A stretch of 64,000 nt of DNA from Streptomyces antimicrobicus (GTDB lineage Bacteria > Actinomycetota > Actinomycetes > Streptomycetales > Streptomycetaceae): positions 1 through 64,000 of the forward strand of contig NZ_JAJAUY010000004.1 in NCBI RefSeq assembly GCF_020532625.1, given 5' to 3'. The translations under genes and the position numbers were made by a program. The notes beneath the pieces are model-generated. The model had not been told where the DNA came from. It worked only from the letters and a program-made list of their open reading frames with translations, and did not search any database. The first letter of the stretch is position 1; every line of letters starts with the position of its first letter. Shown piece after piece: positions 17,513 through 27,249 of the stretch.

Positions 17513-17841
17513 CCGTCGAACTGCGCGTGGCCGAGGGCTGGCTGACGGTGTGCGAGCTGGACGCGCTGATCCCCGGCCGCGGGGTGGCGGCGCTGCTGCC
17601 CGACGGCAGCCAGGCCGCGGTGTTCGTCGACCGGGGCGGGCGGCCGTACGCGATCAGCAACCGGGACCCGTTCACCGGGGCGCAGGTGCTGTCGCGGGGG
17701 CTGGTCGGCTGCTGCGACGGCCGGGCGTTCGTGGCCTCGCCGCTGCTCAAGCAGCGCTTCGACCTGGAGTCGGGGCGCTGCCTGGACGACGACGGGGTGG
17801 CGGTCCGTACGTATCCGGTCCGGACCGCCGCGACCTCGTGA
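17509..17841 (+). CDS. nirD: Nitrite reductase small subunit
   Basis: The 110-aa protein has the NirD Rieske-like fold: WLTVCELDALIPGRGVAALL, a VAVFV-type strand, AISNRDPFTG and a C-terminal FDLESGRCLDDDGVAVRTYPV. As in other NirD proteins the Cys-His pairs that bind a Rieske cluster are absent, so it is a structural partner of NirB rather than an iron-sulfur protein. Its ATG overlaps the nirB stop, giving tight stoichiometric coupling. It ends 15 bp before the convergent VOC gene. Confidence 0.93.
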   Translation: MTVELRVAEGWLTVCELDALIPGRGVAALLPDGSQAAVFVDRGGRPYAISNRDPFTGAQVLSRGLVGCCDGRAFVASPLLKQRFDLESGRCLDDDGVAVRTYPVRTAATS

Positions 17842-17856
17842 GCGCGGCGGGGCCGC

Positions 17857-18288
17857 TCAGCCCTGGACGGCCGCCGGGTCCATCCACATGATCTCCCAGG
17901 TGTGGCCGTCGAGGTCCTCGAAGGCGCGCAGGTACATGAAGCCGTGGTCCATGGCCGCGCGCGGCTCGGTGCCCCCGGCCCGCACGGCGGTGTCGACGAG
18001 GGAGTCGACGGCCTCGCGGCTGGCGGCGCTCAGGCACAGCAGGGTCTGAACGGTGGTGGCGGTGTCGGCGAGGGCCTTGTGGGTGAACTCCTTGAACTTG
18101 GCCTCGGTCAGCAGCATCGCGTAGATCGTGTCGCTGATGACGAGGCTGGCGGCGGTCTCGTCGGTGAACTGGGCGTTGAAGGAGTAGCCGAGCTCCTTCC
18201 AGAACGCCTTGCTGGCGTCGAGGTCCTTCACCGGCAGGTTGACGAAGATCATGGTCTGGTGGGTCTGGGGGGTCTGCTGCTGCGACAT
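17857..18288 (-). CDS. VOC-superfamily (glyoxalase/bleomycin-resistance-like) protein
   Basis: The 143-aa protein is a two-module VOC fold: MIFVNLPVKDLDASKAFWKELGY opens the first betaalphabetabetabeta unit and FEDLDGHTWEIMWMD closes the second. Such proteins bind a metal and act as lyases, dioxygenases or drug-binding proteins; function cannot be assigned here. The closing E in HTWEI is a typical metal ligand. It is convergent with nirD and divergent from the phosphatase gene. Confidence 0.85.
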   Translation of the reverse strand: MSQQQTPQTHQTMIFVNLPVKDLDASKAFWKELGYSFNAQFTDETAASLVISDTIYAMLLTEAKFKEFTHKALADTATTVQTLLCLSAASREAVDSLVDTAVRAGGTEPRAAMDHGFMYLRAFEDLDGHTWEIMWMDPAAVQG

Positions 18289-18447
18289 CTCGGTGTGGTC
18301 TCTTCTCCGGCCCGCGGGCCCTCGTGGTCACGCTGTCGAAGGGGTGGACCGGTGGCCGCGCGGAAACTCATCGCTTCCGGCGGAAAATTTTTCCGGGGCA
18401 CATCCCCAGGCAGTGGCCACCGGGGGGACCTCGGGTGGCCGCTGGGC

Positions 18448-18480
18448 GGTCGCCCGCGGGTCATCCGGCGTTGACGTGGG
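18448..18480 (+). promoter_or_regulatory. Candidate PHO box upstream of the PhoX-like gene
   Basis: Three 11-nt direct repeat units begin at 18448 (GGTCGCC), 18459 (GGTCATC) and 18470 (GTTGACG). The Streptomyces PhoP site is built from 11-nt repeats starting GTTCACC, and each unit here matches five of seven positions. TTGACG at 18471 could also act as a -35 with TCCTAT 17 nt downstream. The site lies about 83 bp before the phosphatase start. Confidence 0.45.
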
Positions 18481-18514
18481 CGCCACGCGGCACTCCTATG
18501 GTCCTCGCGCGCGA

Positions 18515-18538
18515 CCCCGCGCCCGCACGGGCGCGGGG
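18515..18538 (+). promoter_or_regulatory. Perfect 11-bp hairpin in the phosphatase leader
   Basis: ccccgcgcccg, a 2-nt CA turn and cgggcgcgggg form a perfect stem 25 bp before the GTG of the phosphatase gene and just upstream of its TGGAG ribosome site. It could stabilise the mRNA or limit readthrough; there is no T-tract. Confidence 0.5.
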
Positions 18539-18562
18539 CCACCTCTCCCCCCTGGAGTGACC

Positions 18563-19723
18563 GTGGAACGTCGTACCTTCCTGCGCGGCGCCGTCGTCGG
18601 CTCGTCCGCCGCGGCCTTCGGCGGCACGCTGATGCGCGGCGCCGCCTACGCGGCGCCGGCCCAGCCCGGTCCGGGCCCCTACGGGGCGCTCGGCGCGGCG
18701 GACGCCAACGGGATCATGCTGCCCGCCGGCTTCACCAGCCGGGTGATCGCCCGGTCCGGGCAGAACGTCGCCGGCACCGGCTACACCTGGCACAACGCAC
18801 CGGACGGCGGCGCCTGTTTCGCCGACGGCACCGGGTGGATCTACGTCTCCAACTCCGAGATCAACCCCGGCGGCGGCGCGAGCGCGGTGAAGTTCGACCC
18901 GTCCGGCACGATCACCGGCGCCTACCGGATCCTCTCCGGCACCCGGCAGAACTGCGCCGGCGGCAGGACCCCGTGGAACACCTGGCTGTCCTGCGAGGAG
19001 GTCAGCCTCGGCTACGTCTACGAGACCGACCCGTACGGGGTGAACGCGGCCGTGCAGCGGCCGGCGCTCGGCCGGTTCAAGCACGAGGCCGCGGCCGCCG
19101 ACCCGGTCCGCCGGGTGATCTACCTGACGGAGGACGAGACGGACGGCTGCTTCTACCGCTTCGTCCCCACCACCTGGGGGAACCTCTCCTCGGGCACCCT
19201 CCAGGTCCTCAAGGCCGGCACCGCCACCTCCGGCACCTTCACCTGGGCCACCGTCCCCGACCGCGACGGCTCCCCGACCGCCACGCGCAACCAGGTCTCC
19301 GGCGCCAAGCGCTTCAGCGGCGGCGAGGGCTGCCACTACGCGAACGACACCGTCTGGTTCACCACCAAGGGCGACAACCGGGTCTGGCAGCTGAACCTGG
19401 CGACCAGCACCTACGAACTGGCCTACGACGACTCCCTGGTCTCCGGTGGCGGCGCGCCCCTGACCGGCGTCGACAACGTCACCAGCTCCTCCTACGGCGA
19501 CCTGTACGTGGCCGAGGACGGCGGCAGCATGGACATCTGCGTGATCACCCCCGACGACGTGGTCGCGCCCTTCCTGCGGGTCACGGGCCAGTCGTCCTCG
19601 GAGATCACCGGTCCGGCCTTCTCCCCCGCCGGGAACCGGCTGTACTTCTCCAGCCAGCGCGGTACGACCGGCAGCTCGTCCGGCGGCATCACCTACGAGG
19701 TGACGGGCCCCTTCCGGGTCTGA
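18563..19723 (+). CDS. PhoX-like (DUF839) Tat-exported phosphatase
   Basis: The 386-aa product begins MERRTFLRGAVVGSSAAAFGG, a twin-arginine signal of the RRxFLRG type with Ala-rich core and likely cleavage near AYAAP. The mature part carries DUF839 features: WHNAPDGGACF, VSNSEIN, a CEEVSLGYVYE segment, YLTEDETDGCFYRFVP and VAEDGGS. PhoX-type alkaline phosphatases use Ca/Fe and are Tat exported; this is a short actinobacterial member, so phosphatase activity is inferred. The GTG has TGGAG 5 nt upstream. A candidate PHO box lies in the promoter. Confidence 0.85.
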   Translation: MERRTFLRGAVVGSSAAAFGGTLMRGAAYAAPAQPGPGPYGALGAADANGIMLPAGFTSRVIARSGQNVAGTGYTWHNAPDGGACFADGTGWIYVSNSEINPGGGASAVKFDPSGTITGAYRILSGTRQNCAGGRTPWNTWLSCEEVSLGYVYETDPYGVNAAVQRPALGRFKHEAAAADPVRRVIYLTEDETDGCFYRFVPTTWGNLSSGTLQVLKAGTATSGTFTWATVPDRDGSPTATRNQVSGAKRFSGGEGCHYANDTVWFTTKGDNRVWQLNLATSTYELAYDDSLVSGGGAPLTGVDNVTSSSYGDLYVAEDGGSMDICVITPDDVVAPFLRVTGQSSSEITGPAFSPAGNRLYFSSQRGTTGSSSGGITYEVTGPFRV

Positions 19724-19936
19724 CCCGGCACATCCCTCGGCGCCGTACGCCGACCGTGCGGGGACCCGTGCACGACCCGTACGCGGACCCGTGCACGACC
19801 CGTACGCGGACCCGTGCACGACCCGTACGCGGACCCGTGCACGACCCGTACGCGGACCCGTACGCCGGACCCGTACGCGGGGCGCCGTCACGCGAGCGGG
19901 CCCCGGCCGGACCTCCCGGCCGGGGCCCGCGGCGCG
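19724..19936. repeat. 23-bp tandem repeats at a convergent junction
   Basis: Copies of a 23-bp unit starting gtgcacgacccgtacgcgg begin at 19768, 19791, 19814 and 19837, followed by degenerate cccgtacgcgg pieces up to 19880. The array lies between the stop of the phosphatase gene and a perfect terminator hairpin. GTACGC and GTGCAC within each unit are themselves short palindromic elements. Confidence 0.9.
19896..19930. terminator. Bidirectional terminator hairpin
   Basis: A perfect 15-bp stem (gcgggccccggccgg and its complement) with the 5-nt loop acctc sits 7 bp from the stop codon of the HTH regulator gene and after the phosphatase gene. It lacks a T-tract, as is common for streptomycete terminators. 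Confidence 0.75.
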
Positions 19937-20941
19937 CTAGGAGGCCACCGCGCCGCCCTTGAGCAGGGCCGCGCCCAGCGGGGTCACCGTGTGCAGCACG
20001 GCGTTGCCGCGGCGCAGGGTGGTGACCAGGCCCGCCTCGCGCATCACGCAGGCGTGCTGGCTGGCCGAGGCGAGCGAGACGCCCGCGCGGCGGGCCAGTT
20101 CGCTGGTGGTCGCGCCGTCGCCGATGGCCCGCAGCACCACCGAGCGGGTGTGCCCGACGAGCTTGCCCAGGGTCTTCTGCCGGTGGTCGTCCAGGCTGGT
20201 CGGGCGCACCCCCTCGCCGCACGTCGGCGCCGAGGCCAGCTGCGCCGCGGCCGGGTAGACCAGCACCGGCGGCAGGTCGGGGTCGTGGAGGGTGACGGCG
20301 GTGCGGCGGCAGAAGAACGACGGCTGCAGCAGCAGCCCCCGCCCGCGCAGCCGGACGTCCCGGTCCACCGGGTAGTCGCACTCCAGCACCGGCGCGCGCC
20401 AGCGCAGCATCGGCGGCAGCGAGGCCAGCAGCTCGTCGGCGCCGCCGTCGAGCAACGCGCGGCCGCGTGCCGCCCGTTCGGCCTCTATCTGCGCCTGTAT
20501 GTGCGTCCAGTACGGCTCCACGGCCGCCCGGTGGTAGCCGCGCAGCTCGTTCAGCAGCCGGGGCAGGTGGCGTACGCCGCCGTCGGCGAACTCCCGCAAC
20601 CGCGGGGCCGGCGGGCCCCCGCCGCTCACGAGGGACAGCTCGCGTCGCAGCCGCTCCGCCCGGATCCCGCGCAACGCGTCAAGCCCGACATCCCACCCGT
20701 ACTGTCCCTCAACAGGAGTGAGAAAATCGGGGAAATAGCCACGACTCGGTATGAGCGCACCAAGGAGACGTGTTTCAGTATTCAACCTGCTCCGCGTTTC
20801 CGTGCGCCATTCACCGAACAGCCGGGCATCCCGCCGGTCCCTTAAACGGTGGAAACTCAGAATCGTTTCCCACAACGCATCGGGACGCCCTGCCATCCGC
20901 ACGCGTGCCAGGTCCACTCCAGTGAAATGGATACGCAGCAC
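19937..20941 (-). CDS. ArsR-like winged-helix regulator with DUF5937-type N-terminus
   Basis: The 334-aa protein has an N-terminal ligand-type domain beginning MLRIHFTGVDLARVRMAG and a C-terminal winged helix: SVVLRAIGDGATTSELARRAGVSLASASQHACVMREAGLVTTLRRGNAV, typical of ArsR-like regulators. No metal-binding Cys motif is evident in the recognition helix. The GTG at 20941 gives the family-typical MLRIHF start. Codon 33 (20843-20845) is the leucine codon TTA, which in Streptomyces needs the developmentally controlled bldA tRNA. The N-terminal third is visibly less GC-rich than the rest. Confidence 0.8.
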   Translation of the reverse strand: MLRIHFTGVDLARVRMAGRPDALWETILSFHRLRDRRDARLFGEWRTETRSRLNTETRLLGALIPSRGYFPDFLTPVEGQYGWDVGLDALRGIRAERLRRELSLVSGGGPPAPRLREFADGGVRHLPRLLNELRGYHRAAVEPYWTHIQAQIEAERAARGRALLDGGADELLASLPPMLRWRAPVLECDYPVDRDVRLRGRGLLLQPSFFCRRTAVTLHDPDLPPVLVYPAAAQLASAPTCGEGVRPTSLDDHRQKTLGKLVGHTRSVVLRAIGDGATTSELARRAGVSLASASQHACVMREAGLVTTLRRGNAVLHTVTPLGAALLKGGAVAS

Positions 20942-21182
20942 CGAACCCCCACCTGTGCAACCGCAATCCCCCCGCCCCATGAGTATGCATGCCGTCACAC
21001 GACGTCACCACGCCCTTTCGGCCACAGTTGAAACCCCTTTCGGCAGGGGCGTGACAACCGAAATCCTGTACTCCGCCAGGCACACTCCGGTGCGACCGAA
21101 ACGCTCCGCGAAGGCCGTGGGGGGCTTTGCGGGGCCTGGCGGTCGGTCGCACCGGGAAGCGCCGACGTGCCTGGCAGATTGA

Positions 21183-21224
21183 CAGCAGGCGGTGGACGGG
21201 TGGGGATCCGTCCGCCGCCTGCTG
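21183..21224. terminator. 17-bp stem-loop (second terminator or sRNA end)
   Basis: cagcaggcggtggacgg pairs with ccgtccgccgcctgctg with one mismatch across a short loop. On the plus strand it is followed by an A/T-rich stretch (taaagatttgttg). It lies 76 bp beyond the first ppdK terminator hairpin. Confidence 0.55.
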
Positions 21225-21267
21225 CCGTAAAGATTTGTTGAACAATCGCCTTCTTCCACAAACGTGG

Positions 21268-21311
21268 GCGCGCCTGCCCTCGGGGGTCAGGGAACCCGGG
21301 GGCAGGCGCGC
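21268..21311. terminator. Terminator hairpin downstream of ppdK
   Basis: gcgcgcctgccc (21268-21279) is exactly complementary to gggcaggcgcgc (21300-21311). The stem lies 29 bp past the ppdK stop on the minus strand. Confidence 0.65.
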
Positions 21312-21339
21312 GGTCCGTGGGGCTGCCGCTCTGTAAGGG

Positions 21340-24051
<2,712 letters not shown>

Positions 24052-24284
24052 GGGTCTCGACTCCTCGACGACTCGGTGGCTGCCCTGACGGCGAGGAACA
24101 TACCCAGATCGAAGGCGTCTGGGTACGTCCACTTGGCCGTCATATGGCTGTAACCACCCGTGCGCCCATGGATCGAAAGTAACTAATGGGTAGCCCAAAC
24201 GCCCGCCCACCCTTCACTACCCGAACCCGAACAGCCTCGGTTCGGCTTGATTGCGCTCGGATGAGCGATCATCGATACATTTGC

Positions 24285-24299
24285 GTTCAAGTCTTGAAC
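24285..24299. promoter_or_regulatory. Palindrome GTTCAA-N3-TTGAAC upstream of ppdK
   Basis: A perfect 6+3+6 inverted repeat (one further C/G pair on each side) lies 234 bp upstream of the ppdK start. The size and symmetry fit an operator for a dimeric regulator. No regulator can be assigned. Confidence 0.45.
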
Positions 24300-24302
24300 G
24301 AA

Positions 24303-24331
24303 CAAAGGGTGGCACCCAGTGCCACCCTTTG
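24303..24331. terminator. 13-bp hairpin downstream of dus
   Basis: caaagggtggcac and gtgccaccctttg form a perfect stem with a 3-nt cca loop. It follows the dus gene on the minus strand and precedes the ppdK promoter region. Confidence 0.65.
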
Positions 24332-24352
24332 GAAGTCTTACCCGTGATGTGA

Positions 24353-24368
24353 GCGCTCATATGAGCGC
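24353..24368. promoter_or_regulatory. 16-bp perfect palindrome gcgctcatatgagcgc
   Basis: The uninterrupted palindrome lies between two hairpins in the dus-ppdK spacer. The half-site atgagcg also occurs at 24260, so a repeated operator is possible. Confidence 0.4.
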
Positions 24369-24370
24369 AA

Positions 24371-24412
24371 CCCCTCCCATGCGTGGCGTATCTCACGCTC
24401 GGATGGGAGGGG
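24371..24412. terminator. Hairpin immediately downstream of dus
   Basis: cccctcccat (24371-24380) pairs with atgggagggg (24403-24412), with an inner gcgtg/cacgc stem. It begins 6 bp after the dus stop. Confidence 0.65.
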
Positions 24413-24417
24413 GTTTC

Positions 24418-25560
24418 TCACCCTCCGGACGTGTCCAGCTCCGCTTCTTCGCTCACCCAGGCGCAGTCGTAGGGATCCTTCAGCCACCCGTCGGGCAGGA
24501 CAACCCGGTTGTTTCCGGACGTCCGGCCCCGCGGGCCGTCCGCGCCCACGGGCCAGGGCTGGTCCAGATCAAGCTCGCTCAGATGAGCGTCCAGTTCGGC
24601 CAGGGACGAGGTGACCGCGAGCTTCTTGCGCATCTCGGACCCCACCGAGAAGCCCTTGAGGTACCAGGCCACGTGCTTACGGAAGTCGATCACCCCGCGC
24701 GCCTCGTCGCCGATCCACTCCCCCAGCAGCGTCGCGTGCCGGATCATCACGGCCGCCACCTCGCGCAGCGAGGGCGCGAACGTCTCCTGCGGCGGGCCCT
24801 CGAAGGCCGCGACCAGGTCGTGGAACAGCCACGGCCGGCCCAGGCACCCGCGGCCGACGACCACGCCGTCGCAGCCGGTCTCGCGCACCATCCGCAGCGC
24901 GTCCTCGGCGCACCAGATGTCGCCGTTGCCGAGCACCGGGATCTCGGGCACGTGCTCCTTCAGCCGGGCGATCGCCTCCCAGTCGGCGGTGCCGCCGTAG
25001 TGCTGGGCCGTGGTGCGCCCGTGCAGGGCGATCGCGGTGACGCCCTCCTCGACGGCTATCCGGCCCGCGTCCAGGTAGGTCAGGTGGTCGTCGTCGATGC
25101 CCTTGCGCATCTTCATGGTGACCGGCAGGTCCCCTGCCCCGCCGACGGCCTCCTTGAGGATCGCCCGCAGCAGGTTCCGCTTGTACGGCAGCGCCGAGCC
25201 GCCGCCCTTGCGGGTGACCTTGGGGACGGGGCAGCCGAAGTTGAGGTCGATGTGGTCGGCGAGGTCCTCCTCGACGATCATCCGGACGGCCTTGCCCACG
25301 GTCACCGGATCCACCCCGTACAGCTGAACGGACCGCGGCTTCTCGGTCTCGTCGAAGTGGATCAGCTGCATGGTCTTCTCGTTGCGCTCGACCAGCGCCC
25401 GCGTCGTGATCATCTCGCTCACGTACAGGCCCTTGCCGTCGCTGAACTCGCGGCACAGGGTGCGGAACGGAGCATTCGTGATGCCGGCCATCGGCGCGAG
25501 CACCACCGGCGGCTGCACGGTGTGCGGGCCGATCGCGAGGGCGGGAGGCAGCGTGGTCAT
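24418..25560 (-). CDS. dus: tRNA dihydrouridine synthase
   Basis: The 380-aa flavoenzyme reduces uridines in the tRNA D-loop. The TIM-barrel start VVLAPMAGITNAPFR, the catalytic Cys in NFGCPVPKVTRKGGGSAL, ALHGRTTAQHYGG, and the FMN phosphate site VVVGRGCLGRPWLF are present, followed by the helical RNA-binding domain. The ATG at 25560 is 6 nt after GACAAT, an arrangement fitting a leaderless transcript; a nearly identical sequence precedes hemW. It is divergent from the MFS gene across 52 bp. Confidence 0.94.
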   Translation of the reverse strand: MTTLPPALAIGPHTVQPPVVLAPMAGITNAPFRTLCREFSDGKGLYVSEMITTRALVERNEKTMQLIHFDETEKPRSVQLYGVDPVTVGKAVRMIVEEDLADHIDLNFGCPVPKVTRKGGGSALPYKRNLLRAILKEAVGGAGDLPVTMKMRKGIDDDHLTYLDAGRIAVEEGVTAIALHGRTTAQHYGGTADWEAIARLKEHVPEIPVLGNGDIWCAEDALRMVRETGCDGVVVGRGCLGRPWLFHDLVAAFEGPPQETFAPSLREVAAVMIRHATLLGEWIGDEARGVIDFRKHVAWYLKGFSVGSEMRKKLAVTSSLAELDAHLSELDLDQPWPVGADGPRGRTSGNNRVVLPDGWLKDPYDCAWVSEEAELDTSGG

Positions 25561-25612
25561 CCCCCCATTGTCGCGCATGCCGCCGCGCGCCATTGTTCGT
25601 AAGCTCGGCGCC

Positions 25613-27106
25613 ATGACCGAGCTGAGCCACCGGCGGCGCATGGTCGTGCTGGCGATCTGCTGTCTGAGCCTGCTGATCGTCAGCCTCGACAACACCGTCC
25701 TCAACGTCGCCCTGCCCCAGATGCGGCGCGAGCTGCAGGGGTCCGTGGCGGGCATGCAGTGGACCATCGACGCGTACACCCTGGTCATGGCCACCCTGCT
25801 GATGCTGGCCGGAGCCACCGGGGACCGGATCGGCCGCCGCAAGGTGTTCGTGACCGGCCTGGGCATGTTCCTGCTGGGTTCGCTGCTGTGCTCGCTCGCG
25901 CCGAGCCTGGGCTGGCTGATCGCCTTCCGCGCGGTCCAGGCCGTCGGCGCGGCGATGCTCAACCCCGTCGCGATGTCCATCATCGCCAACACCTTCACCG
26001 ATCCGGCCGAACGGGCCCGGGCGATCGGCGTCTGGGGCGGTGTGGCCGGCATCTCCATGGCGGCCGGCCCGCTGGTGGGCGGTGTCCTGGTGGACTCGGT
26101 GGGCTGGCGGTCCATCTTCTGGCTCAACCTGCCGATCGGAATCGTCGCTCTCGTCCTGACGCTGCGGTTCATCCCCGAGTCCCGGGCGCCGCGGCCGCGC
26201 CGTCCCGACCCGGTGGGCCAGCTGCTGATCATGGCCCTGCTGGGCTCGCTGACGTACGGGATCATCGAGGCGCCCGAGGCCGGGCTGCGCTCCGGGCTCG
26301 TGCTGGGCTGCGCGGCCGTCGCCGTGGCGGCGTTCGCCGGACTCCTGGTCTACGAGCCGCGGCGCGCGGAGCCGCTGATCGACCCGCGGTTCTTCCGCAG
26401 CGCGCCGTTCAGCGGCGCGGTCGTGATCGCCGTCAGCGCGTTCGCCGCGCTGTCGGGGTTCTTGTTCCTGACCACGCTCTACCTCCAGGACGTGCGCGGG
26501 CTCGACGCCCTGCACGCCGGGCTGTGGATGCTGCCGCTGGCGCTGATGACGTGCCTGATCGCCCCGCTGTCGGGGCGGCTGGTGGGCAGCCGGGGGCCGC
26601 GGCTGCCACTGGTGGTCGCGGGCATCGGGATGGGCACCGGCTCGCTGCTGTTCGCCGCGTTCGGCGCGGAGCGGTACGACGGGCTGATGCTGCTGGCCTA
26701 CGTGCTCTTCGGCGTGGGCTTCGGCATGGTCAACTCGCCGATCACCAACACGGCCGTCTCCGGCATGCCGCGCGCCCAGGCCGGGGTGGCAGCGGCGGTG
26801 GCCGCCACCAGTCGGCAGACGGGCGGCACCCTGGGCGTCGCGGTGATCGGCGCGGTGCTGGCGGCGGGGCTGGCCGGGGCGGGGAGCGCGCACGCTGCCG
26901 CCTCGGGCTTCCCGGCGGCCGGCTTCGCCGACGCGGCCCGGCCGGCCTGGTGGGTGATCACCTGCTGCGGGCTGATCGTGCTGGTGGTGGGCATCGTCTC
27001 CAGCGGCCCGTGGGCCCGGCGGACCGCCGAGGAGACGGCCAAGGCCCTGGAGGTGCCGCCGCCACCGCCGGAACCGGCGCCGGCCGGCGCTCCTCCGCAC
27101 GCCTGA
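25613..27106 (+). CDS. MFS transporter, DHA2 (EmrB/QacA-like) drug exporter
   Basis: The 497-aa membrane protein has the 14-helix DHA2 layout. Motif C-like and A-like signatures include LDNTVLNVALPQMRREL in helix 1, LAGATGDRIGRRKVF between helices 2 and 3, and AGPLVGGVLVDSVGWRSIFWLNLPIG. It should extrude drugs or metabolites by proton exchange; substrate unknown. The C-terminal tail is Pro-rich (PPPPPEPAPAG). TAAGCT followed by 7 nt and the ATG suggests a leaderless mRNA. A clear terminator follows. Confidence 0.9.
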   Translation: MTELSHRRRMVVLAICCLSLLIVSLDNTVLNVALPQMRRELQGSVAGMQWTIDAYTLVMATLLMLAGATGDRIGRRKVFVTGLGMFLLGSLLCSLAPSLGWLIAFRAVQAVGAAMLNPVAMSIIANTFTDPAERARAIGVWGGVAGISMAAGPLVGGVLVDSVGWRSIFWLNLPIGIVALVLTLRFIPESRAPRPRRPDPVGQLLIMALLGSLTYGIIEAPEAGLRSGLVLGCAAVAVAAFAGLLVYEPRRAEPLIDPRFFRSAPFSGAVVIAVSAFAALSGFLFLTTLYLQDVRGLDALHAGLWMLPLALMTCLIAPLSGRLVGSRGPRLPLVVAGIGMGTGSLLFAAFGAERYDGLMLLAYVLFGVGFGMVNSPITNTAVSGMPRAQAGVAAAVAATSRQTGGTLGVAVIGAVLAAGLAGAGSAHAAASGFPAAGFADAARPAWWVITCCGLIVLVVGIVSSGPWARRTAEETAKALEVPPPPPEPAPAGAPPHA

Positions 27107-27133
27107 CGGGGAGGCGGACGGCTCCCGCTCGTA

Positions 27134-27164
27134 CGCCGCGGCACTGAGTGCCGCGGCGATTTTT
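27134..27164 (+). terminator. Rho-independent terminator after the MFS gene
   Basis: cgccgcggcac and gtgccgcggcg form an 11-bp stem with a TGA loop, followed by ATTTTT. This is the most canonical intrinsic terminator in the window. Confidence 0.9.
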
Positions 27165-27198
27165 CGTTGCCCGCGCGGCCGCCTTTCGTCATGACGAG

Positions 27199-27220
27199 TG
27201 ACAGATATTGAAATCTGTCA
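27199..27220. promoter_or_regulatory. Palindromic operator TGACAGAT-N6-ATCTGTCA
   Basis: A perfect 8+6+8 inverted repeat lies 23 bp before the ATG of the aldo/keto reductase. The TetR-family gene at the end of the two-gene unit is the obvious candidate to bind it. The region is A/T-rich and should contain the promoter. Confidence 0.7.
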
Positions 27221-27222
27221 GC

Positions 27223-27249
27223 CGTCATGCCAATCTCGATGGCATGACG
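27223..27249. promoter_or_regulatory. Second inverted repeat covering the reductase start codon
   Basis: cgtcatgcca and tggcatgacg (10 bp, 7-nt spacer) are perfectly complementary and the right arm includes the ATG at 27244. No ribosome site precedes this start. The element could be a second operator or an mRNA hairpin that hides the start codon. Confidence 0.6.

Larger units (their letters stand above)
20942..21339. other. Intergenic region before ppdK, lower GC, two strong hairpins
   Basis: No protein gene is convincing here; short frames on both strands have no ribosome sites or recognisable domains. The region contains a small hairpin at about 21035-21050 (cccct/agggg), and two long stem-loops annotated separately. 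The sequence between the stem-loops (21225-21262) is unusually A/T-rich. The promoter of the minus-strand regulator must lie near 20945-21000. A small RNA is possible but unproven. Confidence 0.35.

Noticed and set aside
20811..21259. Minus-strand short frames upstream of the HTH regulator
   Set aside because: They contain no domain, have no ribosome site and run through the stem-loop structures.
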